Shown here piece after piece: positions 1 through 5,076 of a stretch of DNA of 5,076 bases. The translations under genes were made by a program, and so were the position numbers. The notes under the pieces are model-generated. The model ran no database searches. It was not told the DNA's origin and worked only from the letters and a program-made list of their open reading frames with translations. Origin of the DNA: Paracoccaceae bacterium (lineage in GTDB: Bacteria; Pseudomonadota; Alphaproteobacteria; Rhodobacterales; Rhodobacteraceae); the NCBI GenBank assembly GCA_006227805.1, contig SBFT01000341.1, forward strand, positions 1-5,076, in the 5' to 3' direction. Every line of letters starts with the position of its first letter. Positions within the stretch are counted from its first letter, which is position 1.

Positions 1-476
1 TGAACCTGCGCATGGCGATGTATTCGGCCTCGCTCACGCCCTGGATCGGCGGCGCGCCCCTGTGGCAGCGGGCGCTGGCGGCCTATTTCCTGGTGGACCA
101 GCCCTATGCCTGTTCCATCGCCCGCTACGAGGCCGGCCCGCCGATGACGCTGTCCGAACGCATGGCCTTCTTCTTCGGTGTCGTGACGCCGGTCTGCCCG
201 ATCTGGTATGGCTTCACGTTGGTGGGCGCGCTGGTGGGCAGCCGAATCCCGCCGGAATGGGCGCTCGACTTCGTGGTGCCCATCGCCTTCCTGGCGCTGG
301 TGATGCCGATGCTGCGCACGATGGCGCATGTCGCGGCGGCGGCGGTGGCGATCGTGGTGGCGCTGGTCGCGGCCGGTCTGCCCTACAACCTCGGCCTGAT
401 CGTGGGCGGTCTGGCGGGGATGATGGCGGGCGCGCGGGTCGAGCTGTGGCTGCGCGCCAAGGGGCGCTGGACATGA
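1..476 (+). CDS. azlC: AzlC family branched-chain amino acid exporter, large subunit (5' end missing)
   Basis: This is the C-terminal ~158 residues of an AzlC-type inner-membrane permease. With its small partner AzlD it exports branched-chain amino acids and their analogues. The reading frame is open to the left edge (AAC CTG CGC ATG from base 3), so the internal ATG at 12 is not the real start; full AzlC proteins are usually about 230-250 aa. The visible part begins with the family-typical NLR-x-x-x-YSASLTPW stretch and continues with FLVDQPYA. It then has several hydrophobic helices, including one around FFFGVVTPVCPIWYGFTLVG and a long Ala/Val/Leu-rich pair before the basic tail WLRAKGRWT. 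The stop overlaps the azlD start (ATGA at 473-476), the usual azlCD arrangement with translational coupling. Family call is firm because sequence and partner agree; substrate range is inferred from the family. Confidence 0.9.
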   Translation, partial: NLRMAMYSASLTPWIGGAPLWQRALAAYFLVDQPYACSIARYEAGPPMTLSERMAFFFGVVTPVCPIWYGFTLVGALVGSRIPPEWALDFVVPIAFLALVMPMLRTMAHVAAAAVAIVVALVAAGLPYNLGLIVGGLAGMMAGARVELWLRAKGRWT

Positions 477-811
477 GCCTGGCCGAGATGGATCGCGCCA
501 CGCTGTGGCTGGTCATCCTGGGACTTGGCCTGGGCAGTTTCGGCCTGCGCTTCGTCTTCCTGGGCTGGATCGGCGACCGTCCGATGCCCGACTGGATCCT
601 GCGCCACCTGCGCTATACCGCGGTCGCGGTCCTGCCCGCGCTGGTCGCACCGCTGGTCCTGTGGCCAGCCGCGACCGGGGGCGAACCCGACGCCGCGCGG
701 ATGGCCGCAGCCTTCGCCACGGTGGCGGCGGGGCTGATCACGCGCAACGTGCTGGCCGCGATCGGCGCGGGGGCCGCGACGCTGTGGGCGCTTCTGTTCC
801 TGCTGGGCTGA
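473..811 (+). CDS. azlD: AzlD family branched-chain amino acid exporter, small subunit
   Basis: A 112-aa hydrophobic protein of the AzlD family, the small membrane subunit that works with AzlC in branched-chain amino acid export. Its length is normal for the family. Predicted membrane segments are at about residues 10-31, 48-65 and 77-111 (the last probably two short helices). Family hallmarks are the FGLRFVFLG stretch near 24-31, the ILRHLRYTAVAVLPALVAP segment at 42-60, and the late TRN motif (90-92) before an Ala/Gly-rich helix. I chose the ATG at 473 because it overlaps the azlC stop, has a purine-rich AAGGGG about nine bases upstream, and gives the family's length; the frame is open further upstream (to 62) but only as a shadow of azlC. 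The gene ends 4 bp from the stop of the convergent lipoprotein gene. Confidence 0.92.
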   Translation: MSLAEMDRATLWLVILGLGLGSFGLRFVFLGWIGDRPMPDWILRHLRYTAVAVLPALVAPLVLWPAATGGEPDAARMAAAFATVAAGLITRNVLAAIGAGAATLWALLFLLG

Positions 812-819
812 GCGCTCAG
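808..819. repeat. 12-bp perfect palindrome spanning both convergent stop codons
   Basis: CTGAGCGCTCAG is self-complementary. It contains the azlD stop (TGA, 809-811) and, on the other strand, the lipoprotein stop (TCA, 816-818). A short alternative hairpin, GCGCT/AGCGC with a 6-base loop, can form at 812-827, and on the + strand a TTTT run follows at 838-841 inside the lipoprotein gene. No convincing intrinsic terminator with a strong stem next to a U-tract is present, so a termination role is only a possibility. Confidence 0.6.
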
Positions 820-1415
820 TTCAGCGCGGCCAGCGCCTTTTCGAGGCTGGGATCGTCGTATTCGCGGTAGATGCGGGTCTGGACCCCGGGGATCTTCCCG
901 AAATCGGTCATCAGGCGGTCGGGATAGAAGGTGCCCCGGATGGTCTCGAAACCCGGGATCTGGCGCAGGATGCCGGCGGTCGCGCTGGCGCAGAACCCGC
1001 CCGCCACCGGCCCCGCCTGAAGCGCGAGGCGATAGGCCTGTTCGGCCTGCTGCGGGCTGACCTCGAGCGTCTGGATCACGACGCGGTAGGTCTCGCGCGC
1101 ATGGGCGCCGGCATAGATGCGCTCGACTTCCGGAGAGAAACCGAAGAGGACGTCGTTGCGCTCGGGAATGCCCTTCGCCTTGAACGATCCGGCCGGGTCG
1201 AACAGGACGCGTTCCGAGGCGCCGATCAGAAGCGACGTGTGCGCGCCCGCATTGGTGCGGTTGTTCAGGACCGTGTAGAGCGTCAGCGTGGTCGGGCCCT
1301 GGTTCTTGTAGGAGACCGCCGCGATGGTGGCGTCGTCGGCGTTCGGCGACTGGGGCGAGTTGGTGCAACCCGCCAGGACGGCGATCACGGCGAGAATGCA
1401 GAAAAGGTTGCGCAT
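816..1415 (-). CDS. Predicted lipoprotein of unknown family, possible permuted NlpC/P60-like fold
   Basis: I do not recognise a named family. The 199-aa product starts MRNLFCILAVIAVLAGC, a lipoprotein signal peptide with lipobox L-A-G-C and Cys17 as the predicted lipidated residue. It should therefore be membrane-anchored and face the periplasm. The mature part has a beta-rich segment with AGAHTSLLIG (His59) and LFDPAGSF (71-78), then YAGAHARETYRVV (101-113), then GGFCASATAGIL (139-150) with Cys142 at the start of a helix. A His in a strand followed much later by a Cys opening a helix is the layout of circularly permuted papain-like (NlpC/P60, DUF4105-like) proteins; this is my inference from motif order only. 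The ATG at 1415 is chosen because it opens the signal peptide and has AAGGAGG seven bases upstream (1423-1429); the frame runs open to 1649 without a credible earlier start. It lies 38 bp behind the oxidase subunit IV gene. Confidence 0.85.
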   Translation of the reverse strand: MRNLFCILAVIAVLAGCTNSPQSPNADDATIAAVSYKNQGPTTLTLYTVLNNRTNAGAHTSLLIGASERVLFDPAGSFKAKGIPERNDVLFGFSPEVERIYAGAHARETYRVVIQTLEVSPQQAEQAYRLALQAGPVAGGFCASATAGILRQIPGFETIRGTFYPDRLMTDFGKIPGVQTRIYREYDDPSLEKALAALN

Positions 1416-1453
1416 CACCGCTCCTCCTTCGCAGCGCCTTGCGGGCCGTCCCG

Positions 1454-1588
1454 TCAGGTGATGAAGATCGCCATCAGGATCAGCAGGACGATGATCCAGA
1501 TCACCGACCAGGTGGTGAATTTCATGAAGCCGTCGAAGGTCTTCTGCTGTTCGGTGATGTCCATGTCGCCGGGCTTGTGGTCTGCCAT
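1454..1588 (-). CDS. ctaH: aa3-type cytochrome c oxidase subunit IV (44 aa)
   Basis: A tiny gene for the fourth, non-catalytic subunit of the alphaproteobacterial aa3 cytochrome c oxidase. The product has a polar N-terminus containing DHKPGDMDITEQQKTFDGF, then one membrane helix at about residues 26-43 (TTWSVIWIIVLLILMAIF), ending FIT. This matches the Paracoccus subunit IV pattern as I recall it: an H-K-x-G-x-M-D-I motif, then x-x-QQ-x-TF-x-GF, then a single helix, about 50 aa in all. The ATG at 1588 has AGGAAG six bases upstream (1595-1600). The subunit sits in the inner membrane next to subunits I-III; its function is not well defined. The catalytic ctaC/D/E genes are not in the window, so it is unlinked here. 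It is followed after 38 bp by the lipoprotein gene and may be co-transcribed with it. The symbol ctaH is the Paracoccus name from memory. Confidence 0.88.
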   Translation of the reverse strand: MADHKPGDMDITEQQKTFDGFMKFTTWSVIWIIVLLILMAIFIT

Positions 1589-1667
1589 GTGATGCTTCCT
1601 GTTTGCATGTTTTCGGCTGGATACTGGATTCGTCCCGGCCTGTCACCACGTCAAACGGGCGCAGGTC

Positions 1668-2153
1668 TCAGCTTTTGCCGCCGTCGGACCTGGCCGACAG
1701 GCCCCGGGCAAGCCGGAAGCCGATGCGCGTGGGTTCGGGGCTGTCGGGCGCGCGGGGCAGCGCGCGCAGCATCACGTTCAGCTGGCTGACATGCTGGATC
1801 AGCTGGGTGCGCGTGCCGTTCTCGTCGCTGCCGAAGAAGGTGACGATGTCGGGGTCGAAAAAGCCCATGCCCTCGATCCGCAGGACGCCCAGGTCGCCGC
1901 CGGCGAAGCCCATGGCGACCTCGTGCTGGGCGTCGAGCTGGTCCTCGAAGTCCTGGATGTAGAGGATCAGGCGTTCATAGGCCCATTGCGCCGGGCTCTT
2001 GCCGTCGATGGGTTCCTGCAGTTCCTCGGGCACCTCGCAGGGAGCGGGGGCGGTGTCGGGGTCGGCATGGACCTCGCGGCGGCGGGGCATCGCGGCGTCC
2101 TCGCCGGCTTCCGCCGTGGTGCGGATGTCATGGCCGTCCTGCCCTCTCGTCAT
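1668..2153 (-). CDS. DUF6173-like small protein of unknown function
   Basis: A 161-aa soluble protein with no signal peptide or membrane helix. It resembles the DUF6173 family common in Rhodobacteraceae (identified from memory). The N-terminal ~50 residues are charged and low in complexity. The conserved-looking core runs from about 52 to 148: SPAQWAYERLILYIQDFEDQL (amphipathic helix), HEVAMGFAGG, RIEGMGFFDPDIVTFFG, then TQLIQHVSQLNVMLRALPR and IGFRLARG. No catalytic motif is evident. The ATG at 2153 overlaps the stop of the hydrolase gene (ATGA) and has GGAAGGA six bases upstream (2160-2166). An internal ATG at 2090 (giving 140 aa) with GAGG upstream is a weaker alternative. Tight coupling to the hydrolase suggests a shared process or matched expression, but no function can be assigned. 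Confidence 0.87.
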   Translation of the reverse strand: MTRGQDGHDIRTTAEAGEDAAMPRRREVHADPDTAPAPCEVPEELQEPIDGKSPAQWAYERLILYIQDFEDQLDAQHEVAMGFAGGDLGVLRIEGMGFFDPDIVTFFGSDENGTRTQLIQHVSQLNVMLRALPRAPDSPEPTRIGFRLARGLSARSDGGKS

Positions 2154-3199
2154 TCCGGATCCTTCCGCCGATAGGTCCAGGCACCGTCTTCGCGCCTTTC
2201 GCGCGTGGCCAGGCCCGCCTGGTAGAGATGGCTGACATGCGCCACCGCCTCGACCAGGGCCAGACCGTATTCGCCCGCACCGATATTGCGCTTGAACAGC
2301 GGCGCGAAGCAATCGGCGGCGGTCCGCGGCTGGTCGAGGTGATCCAGCAGGCGGCGCAGCGCGCCGTGATGGTTCTCGATCAGCTGGCGCATCCGCAGGC
2401 CCAGGCCGGTGAAGGGCAGCTTGTGGCCGCCCAGGACCAGGTGGCCGGGCCGGACCAGCGCCGACAGCCTTTCGCAGGCTTCCAGCCAGTCCGAAACCGG
2501 GTCCGCCATCGGTTCGGTCGCGTAGACGCCCAGGTTCGGACTGATCGAGGGCAGGATCTGGTCGCCCGCGATCACCAGGTCGTCGTCGCGGCTCCAGAAG
2601 GTGGCATGTTCGGGGGCGTGGCCATTGCCGATATGGATGTCCCAGGTCCGCCCGCCCATCGCGATCCTGTCGCCCTGCCGGATGCGGGTATAGCCGAGCG
2701 GCATGGGCGCCACGACATCGGCGAAGTTGAAGGGCCTGTCGGTGCGGCGCTGTTCCAGGATGTCCGGATCCATCCCGGCGCTGCGGTAGAAGGCCAGGGT
2801 TTCCTCGGGCAGCACCTCCTGCCGGTCCAGCATCAGCATCCGCGCGAACAGCCAGGCCGTGCGGGTGGTGATCAGTTCGGCCCCGTGATCGGACTGGAAC
2901 CAGCCGGCAAGACCCACGTGATCGGGGTGGTGATGGGTGACAACGACACGGCTCACCGGTTTGCCCGCCAGCGGGCCCGCCATCAGCTCGGCCCAGATCT
3001 GGCGGCCGAGTTTCGAGGCGAAGCCGGTGTCGATCACCGTCCAGCCATCGCCATCGTCCAGCGCGTAGACATTCACATGGTCCAGCTTCATCGGCAGCGG
3101 CAGGCGCATCCACAGGACGCCATCGGCCACCTGCACGGCCTGCCCCCGCTCGGGCGCGGTTTCGAACGGGTACCTGAGGCCCTCGGTCATGCCATCCAC
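2150..3199 (-). CDS. Metallo-beta-lactamase-fold hydrolase (glyoxalase II/LACTB2-like)
   Basis: A 349-aa cytosolic metal-dependent hydrolase. The signature THHHPDH gives metal ligands His89, His91, Asp93 and His94. Further ligands are expected at His194 in GNGHAPEH, Asp213 in IAGDQILP (bridging Asp), and His259 in LGGHKLPF. An early VIDTG motif (55-59) is also typical of the fold. The C-terminal ~75 residues, with RQLIENHHGALRRLLDHL and AVAHVSHLYQAG, look like the winged-helix tail of LACTB2-like proteins. All metal positions are intact, so it should be active. Known relatives hydrolyse thioesters, phosphodiesters or RNA; lying behind an acyl-CoA dehydrogenase, a thioester substrate is a reasonable guess only. 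The GTG at 3199 is preferred because AAAGGCGG lies five bases upstream (3205-3212); the ATG at 3190 lacks a good ribosome site but cannot be excluded. The stop overlaps the next gene's start. Confidence 0.92.
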   Translation of the reverse strand: MDGMTEGLRYPFETAPERGQAVQVADGVLWMRLPLPMKLDHVNVYALDDGDGWTVIDTGFASKLGRQIWAELMAGPLAGKPVSRVVVTHHHPDHVGLAGWFQSDHGAELITTRTAWLFARMLMLDRQEVLPEETLAFYRSAGMDPDILEQRRTDRPFNFADVVAPMPLGYTRIRQGDRIAMGGRTWDIHIGNGHAPEHATFWSRDDDLVIAGDQILPSISPNLGVYATEPMADPVSDWLEACERLSALVRPGHLVLGGHKLPFTGLGLRMRQLIENHHGALRRLLDHLDQPRTAADCFAPLFKRNIGAGEYGLALVEAVAHVSHLYQAGLATRERREDGAWTYRRKDPE

Positions 3200-3215
3200 G
3201 TCTGCCGCCTTTCTG

Positions 3216-3233
3216 CGCGGCCATCGCGCCGCG
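3216..3233 (-). other. GC-rich hairpin between dehydrogenase and hydrolase genes
   Basis: In the 46-bp gap between the two genes a 6-bp perfect stem (3216-3221 with 3228-3233) encloses a 6-base loop, just upstream of the hydrolase ribosome site at 3205-3212. It lacks a U-tract, so it is not an intrinsic terminator. It could protect the upstream message end or tune hydrolase translation, but a chance stem is quite possible at this GC content. Confidence 0.35.
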
Positions 3234-3245
3234 TCGGGGCCCTTA

Positions 3246-4961
3246 CTACGCCGCGAGGTCGTCGAGGCTCAAGGCATAGAGATCGGCCGAACCGCGCTGG
3301 GCATGGACCAGCAGGCCCTCGTGTTCGGGCAGAAGCCGCGTGATGTAGAACCGCGCCAGCGCCAGGCGCGGGCCGTCGCGGTCGGCCAGCGCGGCCTTCA
3401 GGTGGAAATGCCCGCCCAGAACCCGGGCGAAGGCGCGCAGATAGGGAACCGCGCCCGCGAAGCGATCGGTCAGGTCCTCCTGCGCGACCAGCCATTCGGT
3501 GGCCTCGCGCAGGCTCTCGGTCGCCTGCCAGACCCCCTCGGCCAGCTCCGCCATCTCGCCGCCCAGGGCGCGGGCCTCCTCGGCGCGGGCTTCGATCTCG
3601 TCCAGGATGCGGTGCGCGGCCTCGCCCCCGTCGGCCATCTTGCGCGCCACCAGGTCCATCGCCTGGATGCCGTTCGTGCCCTCGTAGATCGTGGTCACGC
3701 GCACGTCGCGGGCGAATTGCGCCGCGCCGGTCTCCTCGACAAAGCCCATGCCGCCATGGACCTGGATGCCGGTATTGGCGACCTCGTTGCCGATGTCGGT
3801 GCCGAAGGCCTTGGCGATGGGCGTCAGGAACGCGGCGCGCGCTGCCCATTCCGGATCCTCCGTCGCGGTGGTCATGTCGATCGCCACGGCGCAGGACAGC
3901 GCGATCGCGCGCGCGGCGAAGAGATCGGCCTTCATCGACGTCAGCATCCGGCGCACATCGGCATGGGCGGCGATCGTGTAGCCGTGGTAGGACCGGCCCT
4001 GCTTGCGGTTCAGCGCGTATTCGAAGGCGTTCTGGAAGGCGCCGTCGGCGATGCCCACGCCCTGCACGCCGACACCCAGGCGCGCGTTGTTCATCATGGT
4101 GAACATCGCGGCCATGCCGTCGTTCTCCTCGCCCACCAGCCAGCCGGTGGCGCGGTCATACTGCATCACGCAGGTGGGCGAGCCGTGCAGGCCCAGCTTG
4201 TGTTCCAGGCTGACGACGCGGAGGCTGTTGGCGACGCCGGGATTGCCCTGGGCGTCGGGGATGAACTTCGGGACAAGGAACAGGCTGATGCCCTTGGTGC
4301 CGGGGCTGGCGCCGGGGATGCGCGCCAGCACCAGGTGGCAGACATTCGCGGCGAAGTCGGTATCGCCCCAGGTGATGTAGATCTTCTGGCCGCTGATCGC
4401 GAAGCTGCCGTCGTCGTTGCGTTCGGCCTTGGTGATCAGCGCGCCCACGTCCGATCCCGCCTGGGGTTCGGTCAGGTTCATCGTGCCGGTCCATTCGCCG
4501 CTGATCAGCTTGGGCAGATACATCTCCTTGATCGCGTCGCTGGCGTGATGCTCCAGCGCCTCGATCTGGCCCTGGGTGAGCAGCGGGTTGAGACCGAGCG
4601 ACAGGGCCGCGCCCGACATCATGTCGTTGACGGCCGTCGTGACCGTCACCGGCAGGCCCATGCCGCCGAACTCGGGGCTCGCGAGCAGGCCGATCCAGCC
4701 GCCCTCGGCGATGGTGTCGAAGACCGGCTTGAAGGAGTCGGGCATGGTGACCACGCCGTCCTTCCACTGCGCCCCGACCCGGTCGCCGTCGACGTTGCAG
4801 GCGGCCATCTGCTCCTGGGCGATCTTCAGCGCCTCCTCGATGACCATCCCGACGTTCTCCACGTCCCAGTCGGCGAACTTCTCCGCCTCCAGCAGCTTCG
4901 CGGTCGGAAGCCACTCGAACAGCTGGAACTTCACATCACGCAGGTCGACCTTGTACGCCAC
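3246..4961 (-). CDS. Acyl-CoA dehydrogenase with N- and C-terminal extension domains
   Basis: A 571-aa FAD-dependent acyl-CoA dehydrogenase that introduces the alpha,beta double bond into an acyl-CoA and passes electrons to electron-transfer flavoprotein. It belongs to the long (~570-600 aa) subgroup, unlike the ~380-aa classical enzymes. There is a short N-terminal domain (1-35, VDLRDVKFQLFEWLP) and the dehydrogenase N domain with MNLTEPQAGSDVG (161-173). The middle beta domain includes GQKIYITWGD (191-200), and the C domain has the flavin-contacting QVHGGMGF (400-407). IYEGTNGIQ (425-433) contains Glu427, the expected catalytic base; a C-terminal extension (~450-571) follows. DmdC and FadE5 are of this general type, but chain-length specificity cannot be read here. 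The start is GTG 4961, with a perfect AAGGAGGT five bases upstream (4967-4974). The longer ATG at 5015 lies inside the operator. Translation ends with tandem stops TAG TAA (3248-3243). It heads the likely operon with the hydrolase and DUF6173-like genes. Confidence 0.93.
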   Translation of the reverse strand: MAYKVDLRDVKFQLFEWLPTAKLLEAEKFADWDVENVGMVIEEALKIAQEQMAACNVDGDRVGAQWKDGVVTMPDSFKPVFDTIAEGGWIGLLASPEFGGMGLPVTVTTAVNDMMSGAALSLGLNPLLTQGQIEALEHHASDAIKEMYLPKLISGEWTGTMNLTEPQAGSDVGALITKAERNDDGSFAISGQKIYITWGDTDFAANVCHLVLARIPGASPGTKGISLFLVPKFIPDAQGNPGVANSLRVVSLEHKLGLHGSPTCVMQYDRATGWLVGEENDGMAAMFTMMNNARLGVGVQGVGIADGAFQNAFEYALNRKQGRSYHGYTIAAHADVRRMLTSMKADLFAARAIALSCAVAIDMTTATEDPEWAARAAFLTPIAKAFGTDIGNEVANTGIQVHGGMGFVEETGAAQFARDVRVTTIYEGTNGIQAMDLVARKMADGGEAAHRILDEIEARAEEARALGGEMAELAEGVWQATESLREATEWLVAQEDLTDRFAGAVPYLRAFARVLGGHFHLKAALADRDGPRLALARFYITRLLPEHEGLLVHAQRGSADLYALSLDDLAA

Positions 4962-4966
4962 GTCGG

Positions 4967-4974
4967 ACCTCCTT
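4967..4974 (-). promoter_or_regulatory. Consensus ribosome binding site deciding the GTG start of the dehydrogenase
   Basis: AAGGAGGT on the - strand is a full 8-base match to the Shine-Dalgarno consensus, five bases before GTG 4961. It fixes the start against the in-frame upstream ATG at 5015. A 10-bp palindrome CTCGATCGAG (4975-4984) directly abuts it and could form a short leader structure. Confidence 0.9.
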
Positions 4975-5000
4975 CTCGATCGAGGGTGTGGGGTTGATTC

Positions 5001-5018
5001 TGAATGAACACTCATTCA
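5001..5018. promoter_or_regulatory. TetR/FadR-like operator, perfect 7-4-7 inverted repeat
   Basis: TGAATGA-ACAC-TCATTCA is a perfect inverted repeat with 7-bp arms and a 4-bp spacer, 40 bp upstream of the dehydrogenase GTG. The arms are identical to those I recall for the operator of the Bacillus FadR (TetR family) fatty-acid repressor, TGAATGA-NTAN-TCATTCA; only the central T differs. It overlaps the last base of the predicted -10 element and covers the expected transcription start, where a bound repressor would block initiation. The gene for the regulator is not in the window. The repeat is certain; the family of its ligand protein is inference. Confidence 0.75.
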
Positions 5019-5046
5019 TTCTCTCCGACCCGCGGCATGAAATCAA
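5018..5046 (-). promoter_or_regulatory. Predicted sigma70-type promoter of the dehydrogenase operon
   Basis: On the - strand, TTGATT (5046-5041) as -35 and GAGAAT (5023-5018) as -10 are separated by exactly 17 bp. Each matches its consensus at four of six positions. Transcription would start around 5011, inside the inverted repeat, leaving a leader of about 50 bases before GTG 4961. This would place the ATG at 5015 upstream of the message. The adjoining edge of the window (5047-5076) holds only a short TGCCG/CGGCA stem-loop (5055-5069) and no gene I can support. Confidence 0.5.
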
Positions 5047-5076
5047 GAGGAAAATGCCGAGCCGCGGCAATTCCGT

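Noticed and set aside
1416..1649. N-terminal extension of the lipoprotein to ATG 1649
   Set aside because: The extension reads through the oxidase subunit IV gene in another frame and would bury the signal peptide. The start at 1415 has a strong ribosome site and lipobox context.
1589..1667. Possible promoter for the oxidase subunit IV gene with -35 TTGACG (1654-1649)
   Set aside because: The -35 is good, but no hexamer 16-18 bp downstream resembles a -10 element (the best is GAATCC), so it is not listed as a feature. It remains possible, since the 79-bp gap is the largest between genes on this strand.
1668..3224. 518-codon - strand frame as one protein fusing into the DUF6173-like region
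   Set aside because: Its first two thirds are an out-of-frame Arg/Pro-rich reading of the hydrolase gene. Only the part from ATG 2153 has a ribosome site and protein-like sequence.
2228..3343. + strand open frame of 371 codons opposite the MBL hydrolase
   Set aside because: Antisense shadow of a gene with an intact metal-binding signature; composition is low-complexity and no domain is recognisable.
3189..4997. Long + strand open frame of 602 codons opposite the acyl-CoA dehydrogenase
   Set aside because: It lies antisense to a clearly recognised enzyme with all motifs. The predicted protein is Gly/Ala/His/Arg/Asp-rich with no family resemblance, as expected from stop-poor antisense frames in GC-rich DNA.
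1..5076. CRISPR arrays, tRNA/rRNA, insertion sequences, phage or defence genes
   Set aside because: No direct-repeat array, tRNA-like fold, transposase or terminal repeats were seen. Gene content is ordinary metabolism and transport with even base composition.

Overview
The window is GC-rich, gene-dense chromosomal DNA. It looks like an alphaproteobacterium of the Rhodobacterales/Paracoccus type. The pointers are a very short aa3-type cytochrome oxidase subunit IV resembling the Paracoccus one, a small protein that looks like the Rhodobacteraceae DUF6173 family, strong GC bias and GTG starts. This placement is an inference from protein resemblance; no rRNA or other phylogenetic marker is present. 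I see no mobile element, CRISPR array, tRNA or rRNA.

Layout. On the + strand (1-811) lies the end of an azlC gene, cut by the window edge, with azlD overlapping it by ATGA. Together they encode a two-component branched-chain amino acid exporter. Everything else is on the - strand and converges on azlD with only 4 bp between stop codons. Reading in the direction of - strand transcription, the order is: promoter with a TetR/FadR-like operator (5001-5046), a 571-aa acyl-CoA dehydrogenase (4961-3246), a metallo-beta-lactamase-fold hydrolase (3199-2150), a DUF6173-like protein (2153-1668, start overlapping the previous stop), the 44-aa cytochrome oxidase subunit IV (1588-1454), and a 199-aa lipoprotein (1415-816).

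How the genes may work together. The dehydrogenase, hydrolase and DUF6173-like genes are closely spaced and probably form one transcription unit. A perfect 7-4-7 inverted repeat (TGAATGA-N4-TCATTCA) overlaps the predicted -10 element and start of transcription. It closely resembles the operator of acyl-CoA-responsive FadR repressors, so the unit is probably a fatty-acid or acyl-CoA catabolism operon induced by acyl-CoA. The oxidase subunit IV and lipoprotein genes follow after about 80 bp and may be a separate or read-through unit.

Most interesting points: the operator/promoter architecture, which also shows that the dehydrogenase starts at a GTG and not at the longer ATG; the tightly coupled MBL/DUF6173 pair; and a lipoprotein of unknown family with His and Cys placed as in circularly permuted NlpC/P60-like enzymes. 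I found no clear sign of a wholly new multi-gene system.
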